Assembly: GCA_947474855.1 (NCBI GenBank)
Contig: CANJKV010000005.1
Coordinates: 1 to 64,000, forward strand
Length of the DNA: 64,000 nucleotides
DNA from: Aurantimonadaceae bacterium
GTDB lineage: Bacteria > Pseudomonadota > Alphaproteobacteria > Rhizobiales > Rhizobiaceae
Direction: 5' to 3'
Under the pieces are notes generated by a model. It did not search any database and was not told the origin of the DNA. It saw nothing but the letters and a program-made list of their open reading frames with translations. Both the position numbers and the translations under genes were made by a program. Shown one piece after another: positions 11,167 to 19,947 of this stretch; the stretch's first letter is position 1; every line of letters begins with the position of its first letter.

Positions 11167-12531
11167 ATGCCATCCGACATTCTCATCGTCGATGATGAAG
11201 CGGACATCCGGGAGCTCGTCGCGGGCCTTCTGGAAGACGAAGGGCACGAGACCCGCATCGCCGGCAATTCTGATGCGGCGCTCCAGGCGATCGCCGATCG
11301 CGTGCCCAGGCTCGTCTTCCTCGATATCTGGCTGCAGGGCAGCCGCCTGGACGGACTCGATCTCCTCGACGCGATCAAGGCGCAGCACCCGGAAGTGCCG
11401 GTCGTCATGATCTCCGGCCACGGCAATATCGAGACCGCGGTATCCGCGATCCGCCGCGGCGCCTACGACTACATCGAGAAGCCCTTCAAGGCGGACCGGC
11501 TGATCCTCATCGCCGAACGCGCTCTCGAAACCTCGAAGCTGAAGCGCGAGGTGCTGGAACTGCGCAAGCGCTCGACGGACTTCGCCGAGCTGATCGGCAA
11601 GTCCAACGCGATGAACCAGCTCCGCTCGGTGATCGAGCGCGTCGCTCCGACCAATTCGCGCGTCATGATCCTCGGCCCCTCGGGCTCGGGCAAGGAGATG
11701 GTGGCGCGTGCAATCCACGCCTCGTCCTCCCGCGCCGAAGGGCCGTTCGTGGCGCTCAACGCCGCAGCCATCACCCCGGAACGGATGGAGGTCGAGCTCT
11801 TCGGCACGGAGACGCCGCCGGGCGTCGAGCGCAAGGTGGGCGTCTTCGAGGAGGCTCACCGCGGCGTTCTCTACCTCGACGAGGTCGGCGACATGCCGAA
11901 GGAAACGCAGGGCAAGATCCTGCGCGTCCTCACCGAGCAGACCTTCGAGCGCGTCGGCGGTTCCAAGCGCGTCAAGGTCGACGTGCGGATCATCTCCTCG
12001 ACCTCGCAGAACCTCGAATCGATGATCGCCGACGGTCTCTTCCGGGAGGACCTGTACCATCGGCTGGCCGTAGTCCCGATCACGGTGCCGCCGCTGTCGG
12101 AGCGCCGGCAGGACGTGCCGCTGCTGATCGAGGCCTTCATGCGCCAGATCTCGGAGCAGACCGGCATCCGTGCCCGGGAGATCAGCCCCGAAGCCATGGC
12201 GGTGCTGCAGGCGAGCGACTGGCCCGGCAACGTCCGGCAGTTGCGCAACAACATCGAGCGGCTGATGATCCTGTCGCGCGAGGAGGACGACGGCGCGCCG
12301 ATCTCCGCCGACATGCTGCCGAGCGAAGTCGGAGACATGCTGCCGCGCACGCCCAGCCAGTCGAACGGCCAGATCCTGGCGCTGCCGCTGCGCGACGCGC
12401 GCGAGGTCTTCGAGAAGGAGTACCTCGTTGCCCAGATCAACCGCTTCGGCGGCAACATCTCGCGCACCGCCGAGTTCGTCGGCATGGAGCGCTCGGCCCT
12501 GCACCGCAAGTTGAAGTCGTTGGGTATCTGA
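11167..12531 (+). CDS. ntrX: Response regulator NtrX
   Basis: Receiver (Asp53 in VFLDIWLQG, Lys in EKPFK), AAA+ domain (GPSGSGKEM, LYLDEVGD) and Fis-type helix-turn-helix (ISRTAEFVGMERSALHRKL). The sigma-54 contact loop GAFTGA is absent; the equivalent place reads LFGTETPPGVERKVG, as known for alphaproteobacterial NtrX, so it is expected to work without RpoN. The true start is the ATG at 11167; the track's 11044 start runs through the ntrY coding end in another frame. It is regulated by NtrY in the same operon. Confidence 0.97.
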   Translation: MPSDILIVDDEADIRELVAGLLEDEGHETRIAGNSDAALQAIADRVPRLVFLDIWLQGSRLDGLDLLDAIKAQHPEVPVVMISGHGNIETAVSAIRRGAYDYIEKPFKADRLILIAERALETSKLKREVLELRKRSTDFAELIGKSNAMNQLRSVIERVAPTNSRVMILGPSGSGKEMVARAIHASSSRAEGPFVALNAAAITPERMEVELFGTETPPGVERKVGVFEEAHRGVLYLDEVGDMPKETQGKILRVLTEQTFERVGGSKRVKVDVRIISSTSQNLESMIADGLFREDLYHRLAVVPITVPPLSERRQDVPLLIEAFMRQISEQTGIRAREISPEAMAVLQASDWPGNVRQLRNNIERLMILSREEDDGAPISADMLPSEVGDMLPRTPSQSNGQILALPLRDAREVFEKEYLVAQINRFGGNISRTAEFVGMERSALHRKLKSLGI

Positions 12532-12571
12532 CGGCGCTCCGCGCAACGGGACGGACGACGGCGGAGCGGCG

Positions 12572-13948
12572 ATGCGCATCATCATCTGCGGAGCGGGGCA
12601 GGTCGGTTACGGCATTGCCGAGCGCCTGGCGGCGGAGCACAACGACGTCGCCGTGATCGATACCGCGCCGGCGCTGGTTCAGGTGGTGCGCGATACGCTC
12701 GACGCGCGCGGCTACGTCGGCCACGGCGCCCATCCCGACGTTCTCGCCGAGGCCGGCGCCGAGCAGGCCGACATGCTGATCGCGGTCACGCACTTCGACG
12801 AAGTGAACATGGTCGCCTGCCAAGTCGCGCATTCCTTGTTCAACGTGCCGACCAAGATCGCGCGCGTGCGCTCACAGGCCTATCTCAGCCCGCACTGGCA
12901 GGATCTCTTCTCGACCGAGCACATGCCGATCGACGTCGTGATCTCGCCTGAGATCGAGGTCGGCGAGATGGTGCTGCGCCGCATCGCTCTGCCCGGCGCT
13001 TCCGACGTCGTGCGCTTCGCCGACGGCGAGATCGTTCTCGTCGGCATCGAGTGCCGCGAAGACTGCCCGGTCGTCGACACGCCTCTCAGTCAGTTGACCG
13101 AACTCTTTCCCGACCTCGGGGCGACCGTTGTCGGCATCCTGCGCGGCGGCCAGCTGACGATCGCGCGTTCGCACGATCACATCTTGACTGGCGACATCGC
13201 CTACGTCGTCGCGGCCCGCTCGCAGGTGAAGCGAACGCTCGGTCTGTTCGGCCACGAGGAGCCGGAGGCCGGCCGCATCGTCATCGCTGGCGGCGGGAGC
13301 ATCGGCCTCTACGTCGCCCAGCAGATGGAGCAGCGCAGCCTCAGGGCGAAGGTGCGGGTCATCGAGCCGAATCGCGACCGCGCGAACCTGATCGCCGACC
13401 GACTGAAGCGCGCCATCGTCCTCAACGGCAGCGCGCTTGATCAGACCCTCCTGGAGGAGGCGGACATCGGATCGACCGACCTCCTCGTCGCGCTGACCAA
13501 CGACGATCAGGCGAACATCCTGTCGAGCGTCATGGCTAAGCGCCTCGGCTGTCGGGCAAGCCTGACCCTCATCAACAATGCGAACTACCAGAGCTTCGCG
13601 CACACGCTCGGCATCGACGCCTTCGTCGATCCGCGGTCGATCACCATCTCGCGGGTTCTTCAGCACGTGCGCCGCGGGCGCATTCGGGCCGTTCACTCGA
13701 TCCAGAACGGCGCGGCCGAGATCATCGAGGCCGAAGCTTTGGAGACATCGCCGCTGGTTGGCTCCGCGATCCGGGACCTCGCGCTGCCGCCGACTTTGCG
13801 CATCGGCGGTATCATGCGCGGCGGGCAGTACCTGCGCCCGGACGGCGCCACGCGCATCCGCGCCAAGGATCGCGTCGTGATCTTCGCCGCCGCGTCCGCC
13901 GTGCGTCAGGTCGAGCAGATGTTTCGCGTCAGCCTGGAATTCTTCTGA
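12572..13948 (+). CDS. trkA: Trk potassium uptake regulatory subunit TrkA
   Basis: Peripheral NAD-binding subunit controlling Trk-type K+ channels. Two tandem RCK units are visible: the first begins IIICGAGQVGYGIAERL at the N-terminus, the second IVIAGGGSIGLYVAQQM near residue 230, each followed by a TrkA-C module (the last one at about 365-450). The gene lies 40 bases after ntrX. trkA in this place between ntrYX and hfq is common in alphaproteobacteria, though no K+ regulation by NtrX can be read from the sequence. No trkH/trkG is in the window, so the channel subunit is elsewhere. Confidence 0.97.
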   Translation: MRIIICGAGQVGYGIAERLAAEHNDVAVIDTAPALVQVVRDTLDARGYVGHGAHPDVLAEAGAEQADMLIAVTHFDEVNMVACQVAHSLFNVPTKIARVRSQAYLSPHWQDLFSTEHMPIDVVISPEIEVGEMVLRRIALPGASDVVRFADGEIVLVGIECREDCPVVDTPLSQLTELFPDLGATVVGILRGGQLTIARSHDHILTGDIAYVVAARSQVKRTLGLFGHEEPEAGRIVIAGGGSIGLYVAQQMEQRSLRAKVRVIEPNRDRANLIADRLKRAIVLNGSALDQTLLEEADIGSTDLLVALTNDDQANILSSVMAKRLGCRASLTLINNANYQSFAHTLGIDAFVDPRSITISRVLQHVRRGRIRAVHSIQNGAAEIIEAEALETSPLVGSAIRDLALPPTLRIGGIMRGGQYLRPDGATRIRAKDRVVIFAAASAVRQVEQMFRVSLEFF

Positions 13949-14191
13949 CGCCGGCCCGCGCGCGCCCTGGGGCAAGCTTGGGCGGTCATGGTGGTATTGG
14001 TCGTGGCGCCTCGGACACGATGCGCAATCGCGCCTAGTCGGGACGTGGTGCGGCCTTTTCGGCGGGCGCCCGATTGATCAGTCTTCGTTCGATTGCTACT
14101 CAGAACGTTAGCTTCGGTCCGTCAGCCCGTCGAGACATTTTCGAACGCTGGATGTGTATCAAAAGAATTCGCAGGCAAGGAAATTGTTGAA

Positions 14192-14440
14192 ATGGCCGAA
14201 CGGTCGCAAAATCTTCAGGACCTCTTCCTCAATACGGTGCGCAAGCAGAAGATCTCGTTGACGATCTTTCTCGTCAACGGTGTGAAGCTGACGGGCGTCG
14301 TAACGTCGTTCGACAATTTTTGTGTGCTGCTCCGACGCGATGGGCACTCGCAACTCGTCTACAAGCACGCCATATCTACGATCATGCCGTCGCAGCCCGT
14401 GAACATGCAGGACTCGGGCGAGGAAGACAGGAAGAGCTGA
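14192..14440 (+). CDS. hfq: RNA chaperone Hfq
   Basis: 82-residue Sm-like protein that forms hexamers pairing small RNAs with mRNAs. The Sm1 part is seen in [13 protein letters not shown]...[11 protein letters not shown] and the Sm2 part in [10 protein letters not shown]. The track's start at 14093 adds 33 residues not found in Hfq. The ATG at 14192 is preceded by AAGG about 11 bases upstream. Its stop directly abuts the TTG start of hflX. The 243-base gap from trkA should hold the hfq promoter, but I cannot pick out boxes with confidence. Confidence 0.98.
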   Translation: MAERSQNLQDLFLNTVRKQKISLTIFLVNGVKLTGVVTSFDNFCVLLRRDGHSQLVYKHAISTIMPSQPVNMQDSGEEDRKS

Positions 14441-15823
14441 TTGACTGAACTGAACGAGACGACACAGGCGCGCGGTCCGATCGAACACCGCAGCGTTCCG
14501 ACGCGGGCAGGGGTGTTCGCGCCGGTCTTCCGGCAAAAACGCGCGCAGGGCGCCGATGTGGCAGACGCCCCCCAACGCGCGGATGAAGACCGTCTCGCCG
14601 AGGCGGTGGGTCTCGCCGCCGCCATCGATCTCGACGTCGTGGCGAGCGGGATCGTATCCGGCGCCAAGCCGAGACCTTCGACCCTGATCGGCGAGGGGAA
14701 GGTCGAGGAATTGAAAGGCATCGTGGCGGCCGAGGAGATCGGCCTCGTGATCTTCGATCACCCGCTGACGCCGGTCCAGCAGCGCAACCTCGAAAAAGAG
14801 CTGAACGCCAAGGTGCTCGACCGCACCGGCCTGATCCTCGAGATCTTCGGACGGCGCGCGCGCACAAAGGAAGGCCGGCTCCAGGTCGAGCTGGCGCATC
14901 TGAACTACCAGCGCGGCCGGCTCGTGCGCTCCTGGACCCACCTTGAGCGCCAGCGGGGCGGTGCCGGCTTCCTTGGCGGACCGGGCGAGACGCAGATCGA
15001 GTCCGACCGCCGGCAGCTGCAGGATAAGATCAAGCGCCTGGAAAAGGAGCTGGATTCGGTGCGTCGTACCCGCACGCTCCATCGTGCGAAGCGAAAGAAG
15101 GCGCCGCATCCGGTCGTGGCGCTCGTCGGCTACACCAATGCCGGCAAGTCGACGCTGTTCAACCAGATCACCGGCGCGGGAGTGATGGCGCAGGATCTCC
15201 TGTTCGCCACCCTCGATCCGACGTTGCGCCGCATCTCGCTGCCGCACGGTGCCGAGGTCATCTTCTCCGACACGGTCGGCTTCATCTCCGACCTGCCGAC
15301 CCATCTCGTCGCTGCATTCCGGGCGACGCTCGAAGAGGTCATCGAAGCGGAGCTGATTCTCCACGTGCGCGACATGGCCAACCCGGACGCCAGCGCACAG
15401 GCAAGCGACGTGCGCCGCATCCTCAGGAGCCTCGACATCGACGTCGACGATCCCGATCACGTCGTCGAGGTCTGGAACAAGGTCGACCTCCTCGACGAGG
15501 ATGCGCGCGCCCATCTGGCGACCGTGCGGGAGAGCCTGATCGAGGGGCAGACCGCGCACCTCGTTTCGGCGGTGACGGGCGAGGGTATCGACGGCCTGTT
15601 GAACACTGTGGAAAACCGGGTCGCAGGTGCGCTCAGCGAGATGCACATCGACGTGCCGACGGACGGCATGCCGATCCTGCCCTGGCTCTACGAGAACGCT
15701 GCCGTCCTGGAGCGAGAGGACGGCGACGACGGGCGCGTGCGATTGACCGTCGAGATGACGGCTCAGGCCCGCACCGACTTCACTCGCATGCAGTCGCGCT
15801 ATCCCGGCGTCGGCGTGAGTTGA
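14441..15823 (+). CDS. hflX: GTPase HflX
   Basis: Ribosome-associated GTPase linked to splitting of stalled or heat-damaged ribosomes. N-terminal HflX domain with GEGKVEELK, a glycine-rich GGPGETQIESDRR linker, then the G domain: G1 GYTNAGKST, G3 DTVGFI, G4 NKVD. Translation starts at a TTG placed immediately after the hfq stop (TGATTG), so translation is probably coupled to hfq. 460 residues is normal. The order hfq-hflX is widely conserved in proteobacteria. Confidence 0.97.
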   Translation: MTELNETTQARGPIEHRSVPTRAGVFAPVFRQKRAQGADVADAPQRADEDRLAEAVGLAAAIDLDVVASGIVSGAKPRPSTLIGEGKVEELKGIVAAEEIGLVIFDHPLTPVQQRNLEKELNAKVLDRTGLILEIFGRRARTKEGRLQVELAHLNYQRGRLVRSWTHLERQRGGAGFLGGPGETQIESDRRQLQDKIKRLEKELDSVRRTRTLHRAKRKKAPHPVVALVGYTNAGKSTLFNQITGAGVMAQDLLFATLDPTLRRISLPHGAEVIFSDTVGFISDLPTHLVAAFRATLEEVIEAELILHVRDMANPDASAQASDVRRILRSLDIDVDDPDHVVEVWNKVDLLDEDARAHLATVRESLIEGQTAHLVSAVTGEGIDGLLNTVENRVAGALSEMHIDVPTDGMPILPWLYENAAVLEREDGDDGRVRLTVEMTAQARTDFTRMQSRYPGVGVS

Positions 15824-15836
15824 CGGTGTCGCCGGA

Positions 15837-16724
15837 TCAGTCCGGCGACCGACGCCCGATCCCGCGCCGCTTGGCTTCGATCCAGAGCGCCTCCATCTCG
15901 TCGAGGCTGGCCGCCGACGTATCGCTATCGCTCCGGCGTGCCAGCTCGCTTTCCACGAAGCCGAAGCGCGCGCGGAACTTCGTCGTGCAGGCGCGCAGGG
16001 CCTGCTCCGGATCGATCTCGTGATGACGGGCGAGATTGACGAGGCTGAACAGGAGATCGCCCATCTCCTCGCTCATGTCGCCGGCTGATCCGGCCGCGAC
16101 CGCCTCGTCGAATTCCGCGAACTCTTCCTCGATCTTGGCGCGGATCGGAGGAGCGCTCGTCCAATCGAAGCCGATGCGAGCCGCGCGCTGCTGCACCTTG
16201 AGCGCCTCTGTCAGAGCCGGAAAGCCACGCGGCACCGCCGCGAGCAGACCGCTGTCGGGAAGCGTCTCCCGGTCCCAGCCATCTCCTGACTGTTCCGCGA
16301 CATCAGCGATCTCGCTTCGCTGCCGCTTGGCTTCGAGCTTCTCCGCCCGTTCCTCGGCTTTGATCCGCTCCCACTGACCCTTGGCGGACCGTGCCGAACG
16401 CGCCTCCGCATCGCCGAAGACGTGAGGGTGCCGCCGGACCATCTTGCGCGTGATACCCTCGACGACGTCGGAAAAGTCGAAGAAGCCGCGCTCGGCCGCG
16501 AGTTGCGCATGGTACACGACCTGGAGAAGCAGGTCGCCCAATTCCTCGCGAAGGTCCTCGACGTCGCGGCGCTCGATCGCGTCCGCCACCTCGTAGGCTT
16601 CCTCGATCGTGTAAGGCGCGATGGTCTCGAAGCGCTGCTCGATGTCCCAAGGACAGCCGTCGGCCGGATCGCGCAGCGCCGCCATGATCTCGACCAGCCG
16701 AGACACGTCGCGAGAGGCTTCCAT
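15837..16724 (-). CDS. mazG: Nucleoside triphosphate pyrophosphohydrolase MazG
   Basis: House-cleaning pyrophosphatase that hydrolyses (d)NTPs to NMP and PPi. Two tandem MazG domains: the first contains CPWDIEQRFETIAPYTIEEAYEVADA, the second EEEFAEFDEAVAAG with EEMGDLLFSLVNLARH. These Glu/Asp clusters bind Mg2+. I place the start at the ATG at 16724 (EASRDVSRL...) because GGAG is six bases upstream; the adjacent ATG at 16727 is possible and the track's 16766 is not. It converges on hflX with a 13-base gap. Confidence 0.96.
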   Translation of the reverse strand: MEASRDVSRLVEIMAALRDPADGCPWDIEQRFETIAPYTIEEAYEVADAIERRDVEDLREELGDLLLQVVYHAQLAAERGFFDFSDVVEGITRKMVRRHPHVFGDAEARSARSAKGQWERIKAEERAEKLEAKRQRSEIADVAEQSGDGWDRETLPDSGLLAAVPRGFPALTEALKVQQRAARIGFDWTSAPPIRAKIEEEFAEFDEAVAAGSAGDMSEEMGDLLFSLVNLARHHEIDPEQALRACTTKFRARFGFVESELARRSDSDTSAASLDEMEALWIEAKRRGIGRRSPD

Positions 16725-17239
16725 CATCAACTCCGCATTCGAGCAGCCACGTCGGGCGCGCCACATCTTCCGACCGGCCTAGTGCCGTCCGAGCGAGCCC
16801 GCAAGAGAGCGGCCGTGCCGTGTAAGCCGACGCAGGCCGCAGCTCTCCACAATGCGCTTCGACGACAAAGCGGCGCCGACCATGGCCTGAAGGATCAGGG
16901 GAGAGGCTCAATCACCGCGCACTCCCATCACGCACCAACAAGATCTATGTTGCATAAGATAGATTATGGAACATCACATATGCCTTTGTGGATACAAGCG
17001 AAGCTCCCTGTCGTGGGGCTGCGATGCGGCTCGCTGGCGTAGGACCGCCCAGGCAGATCGGGATCACCAAAGCCGACTTATCCCTTGCGCACCGGGCGTA
17101 GGAATCCGGCGTCATGGCCTATCACATGCCGGACTTGCAGCCTCGTCACCGGATGGTCGCTCCGCTGGCCCATCCTGACGCGAAAGCGGGCGGCAACCCT
17201 TTGGGATGCCGCCCGCCCGTCTGGACTTGGCAAAGCGTA
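16725..17239. other. 515-base intergenic region between mazG and the PRC-barrel gene
   Basis: Lies upstream of mazG and downstream of the PRC-barrel gene, both on the minus strand. It must contain the mazG promoter, and it contains the hairpin listed separately at 17186-17216. Around 16940-16990 the DNA is noticeably more AT-rich. The short ORFs called here (for example 16966-17178) have no plausible start signal or protein-like composition. I see no RNA gene or repeat. Confidence 0.6.
17186..17216 (-). terminator. Strong hairpin downstream of the PRC-barrel gene
   Basis: Arms GCGGGCGGCA and TGCCGCCCGC pair perfectly, and the stem continues through CCC/GGG around a TTT loop with one A/A mismatch. 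Read on the minus strand it comes 24 bases after the PRC-barrel stop and is followed by a short T-containing run (GCTTTCGC). The weak U-tract makes it either an intrinsic terminator of moderate strength or a 3'-end stabiliser. Confidence 0.6.
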
Positions 17240-17713
17240 TCAGTCTCCATCCTCGTAGCTGAAGGCGGGTGCATTGGTGAGTTCGTCCTTGGAGGTGTTG
17301 ACCAAGGCCCGAAGTGTCCCGTTCTGGTCGGCAAGTACGATGCTGGACGGCTTCAGCAGGACGTAGCGTTCGCCGATGCCGAGGAAGCCGCCGACGCTGA
17401 CGACGACGCCGCTGATCGTCTTGCCATCCTGGATCGCGAGGTCCTTGATCTCGCCGATCCTCTCGTTCTCGTTGTTGTAGACGTGAAGGTCGTCGAGCCG
17501 CGACGCCATGATGTCGGCCTCGGAAATCGTCACGAATTGCAGGTCGACGTTTGCCGTCGTGCCCATCATCATGCCGCCAGTGTCGGATCCGGCAGCCGGT
17601 GCGGTCGTCGCCGGGGCCACTGCGTCGGCAGGAGCGGCAGGCCTCTCGGTCTGCGCCATGGCTGAGGTGGAAAGGAAGAGTGCGGCTGCTGCCGTCAAGA
17701 TCGTGTTCTTCAT
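17240..17713 (-). CDS. Exported PRC-barrel domain protein
   Basis: 157 residues: signal peptide (MKNTILTAAAALFLSTSAMAQ), an Ala/Pro/Thr-rich linker of about 35 residues, then a PRC-barrel domain containing DIMASRLDDLHVYNNENERIGEIKDL and GGFLGIGERYVLL. PRC-barrels are small beta-barrels seen in RimM and photosynthetic reaction centre H subunits; exported versions in rhizobia have no settled function and may bind a partner or ligand in the periplasm. Start chosen at 17713 because it gives a clean signal peptide and GGAG lies about ten bases upstream. Confidence 0.85.
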   Translation of the reverse strand: MKNTILTAAAALFLSTSAMAQTERPAAPADAVAPATTAPAAGSDTGGMMMGTTANVDLQFVTISEADIMASRLDDLHVYNNENERIGEIKDLAIQDGKTISGVVVSVGGFLGIGERYVLLKPSSIVLADQNGTLRALVNTSKDELTNAPAFSYEDGD

Positions 17714-18295
17714 CGGTGATGGCTCCATCCGGCCGGGGACAACTTGACCCGACTTCAAGGCTTCAACATGCTCGCGACAATTCGGTTCGAGGAACTTAAG
17801 CGTGTACCTAAGTAGTTCGTAGCTATATGTCGGCGCGAATGTTTGTGCGGGTTGCCCTGATCACCAACGTAAAATCTTGAAGCCTCAGCGGTGCATCGGC
17901 CGTTGAAGGAGGAAGGCTTCAAGCCTGCCAAATAACACATAATCGGAGACGTTTAACGAAGATGTAGCGAGCATGCAGCGCACGTTTATTGCGATCTCCG
18001 ACTCTGGCGCTCGGGCCCTGCACATCTCTTCGTCCATCGGGAACATGCAGAGCAGAAGGTCTCCTTCCCGGTATGCAGAAGCACCTGAGTTTGTCTCCGG
18101 AAGACTGCCACTCACAGGATCGAAGCTGACCTAATTTTGACGCTGCCAACCCGCTGCAGCGGTTACCCAAACCGCGTAGCTTGCCAATCGAGCCATGGCA
18201 GACAGCAAGCTGGCGGATCATCCCCTGCCGCTCACAAGGGGCGGCGCAAGTCGGGTGTGGAGATTACCCGCTGGGCTGCGGACGCCGCGCGCCGG
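17714..18295. other. 582-base AT-richer region without a confident gene
   Basis: Upstream of the PRC-barrel gene, so its promoter must be here. Base composition is clearly lower in GC than the flanks, especially 17760-18130. Two overlapping minus-strand ORFs exist. The 76-codon one (GTG at 18115 to 17885) has a fairly natural composition (for example PESEIAINVRCMLATSSLNVSDYVLF) but no ribosome site and no family I recognise. It may be a decayed gene or a small orphan gene. I saw no terminator, repeat or RNA gene. Confidence 0.45.
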
Positions 18296-19105
18296 TCAGT
18301 CGAGGTCGAACTCGATAGCGAGGCCGTCGAAGGCCGGCCGGATGTGATTCGGCAACAGGCGTGAGACGGTCTCGTAGTCGAGCGGCGTGTGCATGTGGGT
18401 CAGCGTGGCCTCGGCCACGCCGAGACGGTTTATCCAATCGACCGCTTGGTCCAGCGACAGGTGCGACGGATGCGGCCGGTATTGGAGCGCGTCGACGACA
18501 ATGTGACGCGCGCCGCGGATCGCTTGCTGAGCGCCAGGAGGAAAATCGCTGACGTCGCTGCAATAGGCCAGCGCGCCGATGCGGAAGCCGAGCGAGACGA
18601 TGCTGCCGTGCTGCTGCTCGAACGGCAGGATGTCGATCCGTCCGCCATCCCCGTCGATGCTGAACGTCTCGCCGGCGACAATGCGGCGCCGCTCGACGAT
18701 AGGCGGATAGTCGCTGCCGGGCGGCGTCTGGAAGCAGTAGCGGAAGCCTTCGAGGACGCGCTCGTAGGTGTCGTCGTTGCAGTAGACTGGCACGAGGCCG
18801 CGCTTGATCAGGGCGAAGCCGCGCAGGTCGTCGAGCCCGTGGATATGGTCGGCGTGCTGATGCGTCAGGACGACGGCGTCGAGCATGGGCACGTCCGCAG
18901 ACAGCATCTGCTCGCGGAAGTCCGGTCCGCAGTCGATGTTCACCCGCGTCGTGCCGCGCGGCCCGATCCGCTCCAGCAGGGCCGAACTGCGGCGACGCCG
19001 GTTCTTCGGGTTCGTCGGATCGCAGGCGCCCCAGTCTCCGCCGATACGCGGCACGCCGAGCGACGATGCGCAACCGAGGATCGTGAGGCGCAGCCGGTCG
19101 CTCAA
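18296..19105 (-). CDS. MBL-fold metal-dependent hydrolase (PhnP-like)
   Basis: Metallo-beta-lactamase-fold hydrolase, 269 residues. The metal motif THQHADHIHGLDDLR is present, together with an N-terminal LGCASSLGVPRIG and a late TLTHMHTPLDYE. The nearest described relatives are PhnP-like phosphodiesterases acting on cyclic phosphates. No phn genes are near, so the substrate is open. Its start overlaps the tatD stop by four bases (ATGA). It ends the minus-strand run led by rlpA. The position just after tatD is conserved in rhizobia. Confidence 0.9.
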   Translation of the reverse strand: MSDRLRLTILGCASSLGVPRIGGDWGACDPTNPKNRRRRSSALLERIGPRGTTRVNIDCGPDFREQMLSADVPMLDAVVLTHQHADHIHGLDDLRGFALIKRGLVPVYCNDDTYERVLEGFRYCFQTPPGSDYPPIVERRRIVAGETFSIDGDGGRIDILPFEQQHGSIVSLGFRIGALAYCSDVSDFPPGAQQAIRGARHIVVDALQYRPHPSHLSLDQAVDWINRLGVAEATLTHMHTPLDYETVSRLLPNHIRPAFDGLAIEFDLD

Positions 19106-19911
19106 CGAGCCGTGTCCGGCTGGCGGGGATCGACGGCCTTGGAGAACAGCCGGAAGAAGTTGTCGCTCGTCCGCGCCGCGATCGTGTCGAGGTCGACGCC
19201 CTTGGTCCTGGCGAGCACCTCGGCGGTGTGGAGGACGTAAGCCGGCTCATTGCGCTTGCCGCGGAAGGGTGGCGGCGCAAGGTAGGGCGCGTCCGTTTCG
19301 ACCAGCAGGCGGTCCAGCGGCACGTCTTCGGCGATGGCGCGGATCTCGTCGGAGTTCTTGAACGTGAGGATGCCGGAAAAGGAGAGGTAGGCGCCGAGCG
19401 CGAGGCCACGGCGCGCGAGCTCCGCCCCGGACGAAAAGCAGTGGAGAACGAAGGGGAAGGCCCCCTTCCCCGACTCGTCTTCCAGAATCGCGATCATGTC
19501 GTCGTCGGCGTCGCGCGCGTGCACGACGAGGGGAAGCTGGGTTTCGCGGGCAGCCTCGATGTGGGTGCGGAAGACGCCGGCCTGCACGTCGCGCGGCGCC
19601 TTGTCGTAGTGATAGTCGAGACCGGCTTCACCGATGCCGACGATCTTCGGATGCCGACTCAGCTCGACGAGCCGGTCGGCCGAGACATCCGGCTCCGCAG
19701 CGGCGTTGTGGGGGTGCGTGCCGACCGTTGCGGCGATGCGCTGGTCGGTCTCCGCGATTTCAAGGAGACGCTCGATGCGGCTGACGAAGGTCGAGATGGT
19801 CACCATGAACCCGACGCCGTTCGCGCCGGCGCGCTCGATCAGCGCATCGCGCTCACCGTCGAACTCCGGAAAGTCGAGATGGCAGTGGCTGTCCACCAGA
19901 AAGGGCCGCAT
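19102..19911 (-). CDS. tatD: TatD-family hydrolase/DNase
   Basis: 269-residue TIM-barrel metal-dependent hydrolase; family members have 3'-5' DNase activity and are linked to repair of oxidative damage or RNA quality control. Motifs: DSHCHLDFPEF at the N-terminus, GIGEAGLDYHYDKAP, PLVVHARDAD, FVLHCFSSG and VETDAPYLAPPPFRGKRNEP, together giving the His/Glu/Asp metal ligands. It sits 36 bases after metG, an arrangement common to many bacteria, and overlaps the next MBL gene by four bases. Confidence 0.95.
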   Translation of the reverse strand: MRPFLVDSHCHLDFPEFDGERDALIERAGANGVGFMVTISTFVSRIERLLEIAETDQRIAATVGTHPHNAAAEPDVSADRLVELSRHPKIVGIGEAGLDYHYDKAPRDVQAGVFRTHIEAARETQLPLVVHARDADDDMIAILEDESGKGAFPFVLHCFSSGAELARRGLALGAYLSFSGILTFKNSDEIRAIAEDVPLDRLLVETDAPYLAPPPFRGKRNEPAYVLHTAEVLARTKGVDLDTIAARTSDNFFRLFSKAVDPRQPDTAR

Positions 19912-19947
19912 GCCGTGCTCCTTCGCTCGATCCGCTCGGCGCCCCGA

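Noticed and set aside
17919-18221. 100-residue minus-strand ORF
   Set aside because: Overlaps another weak ORF in a different frame. Cys/Arg-rich composition and no start signal.
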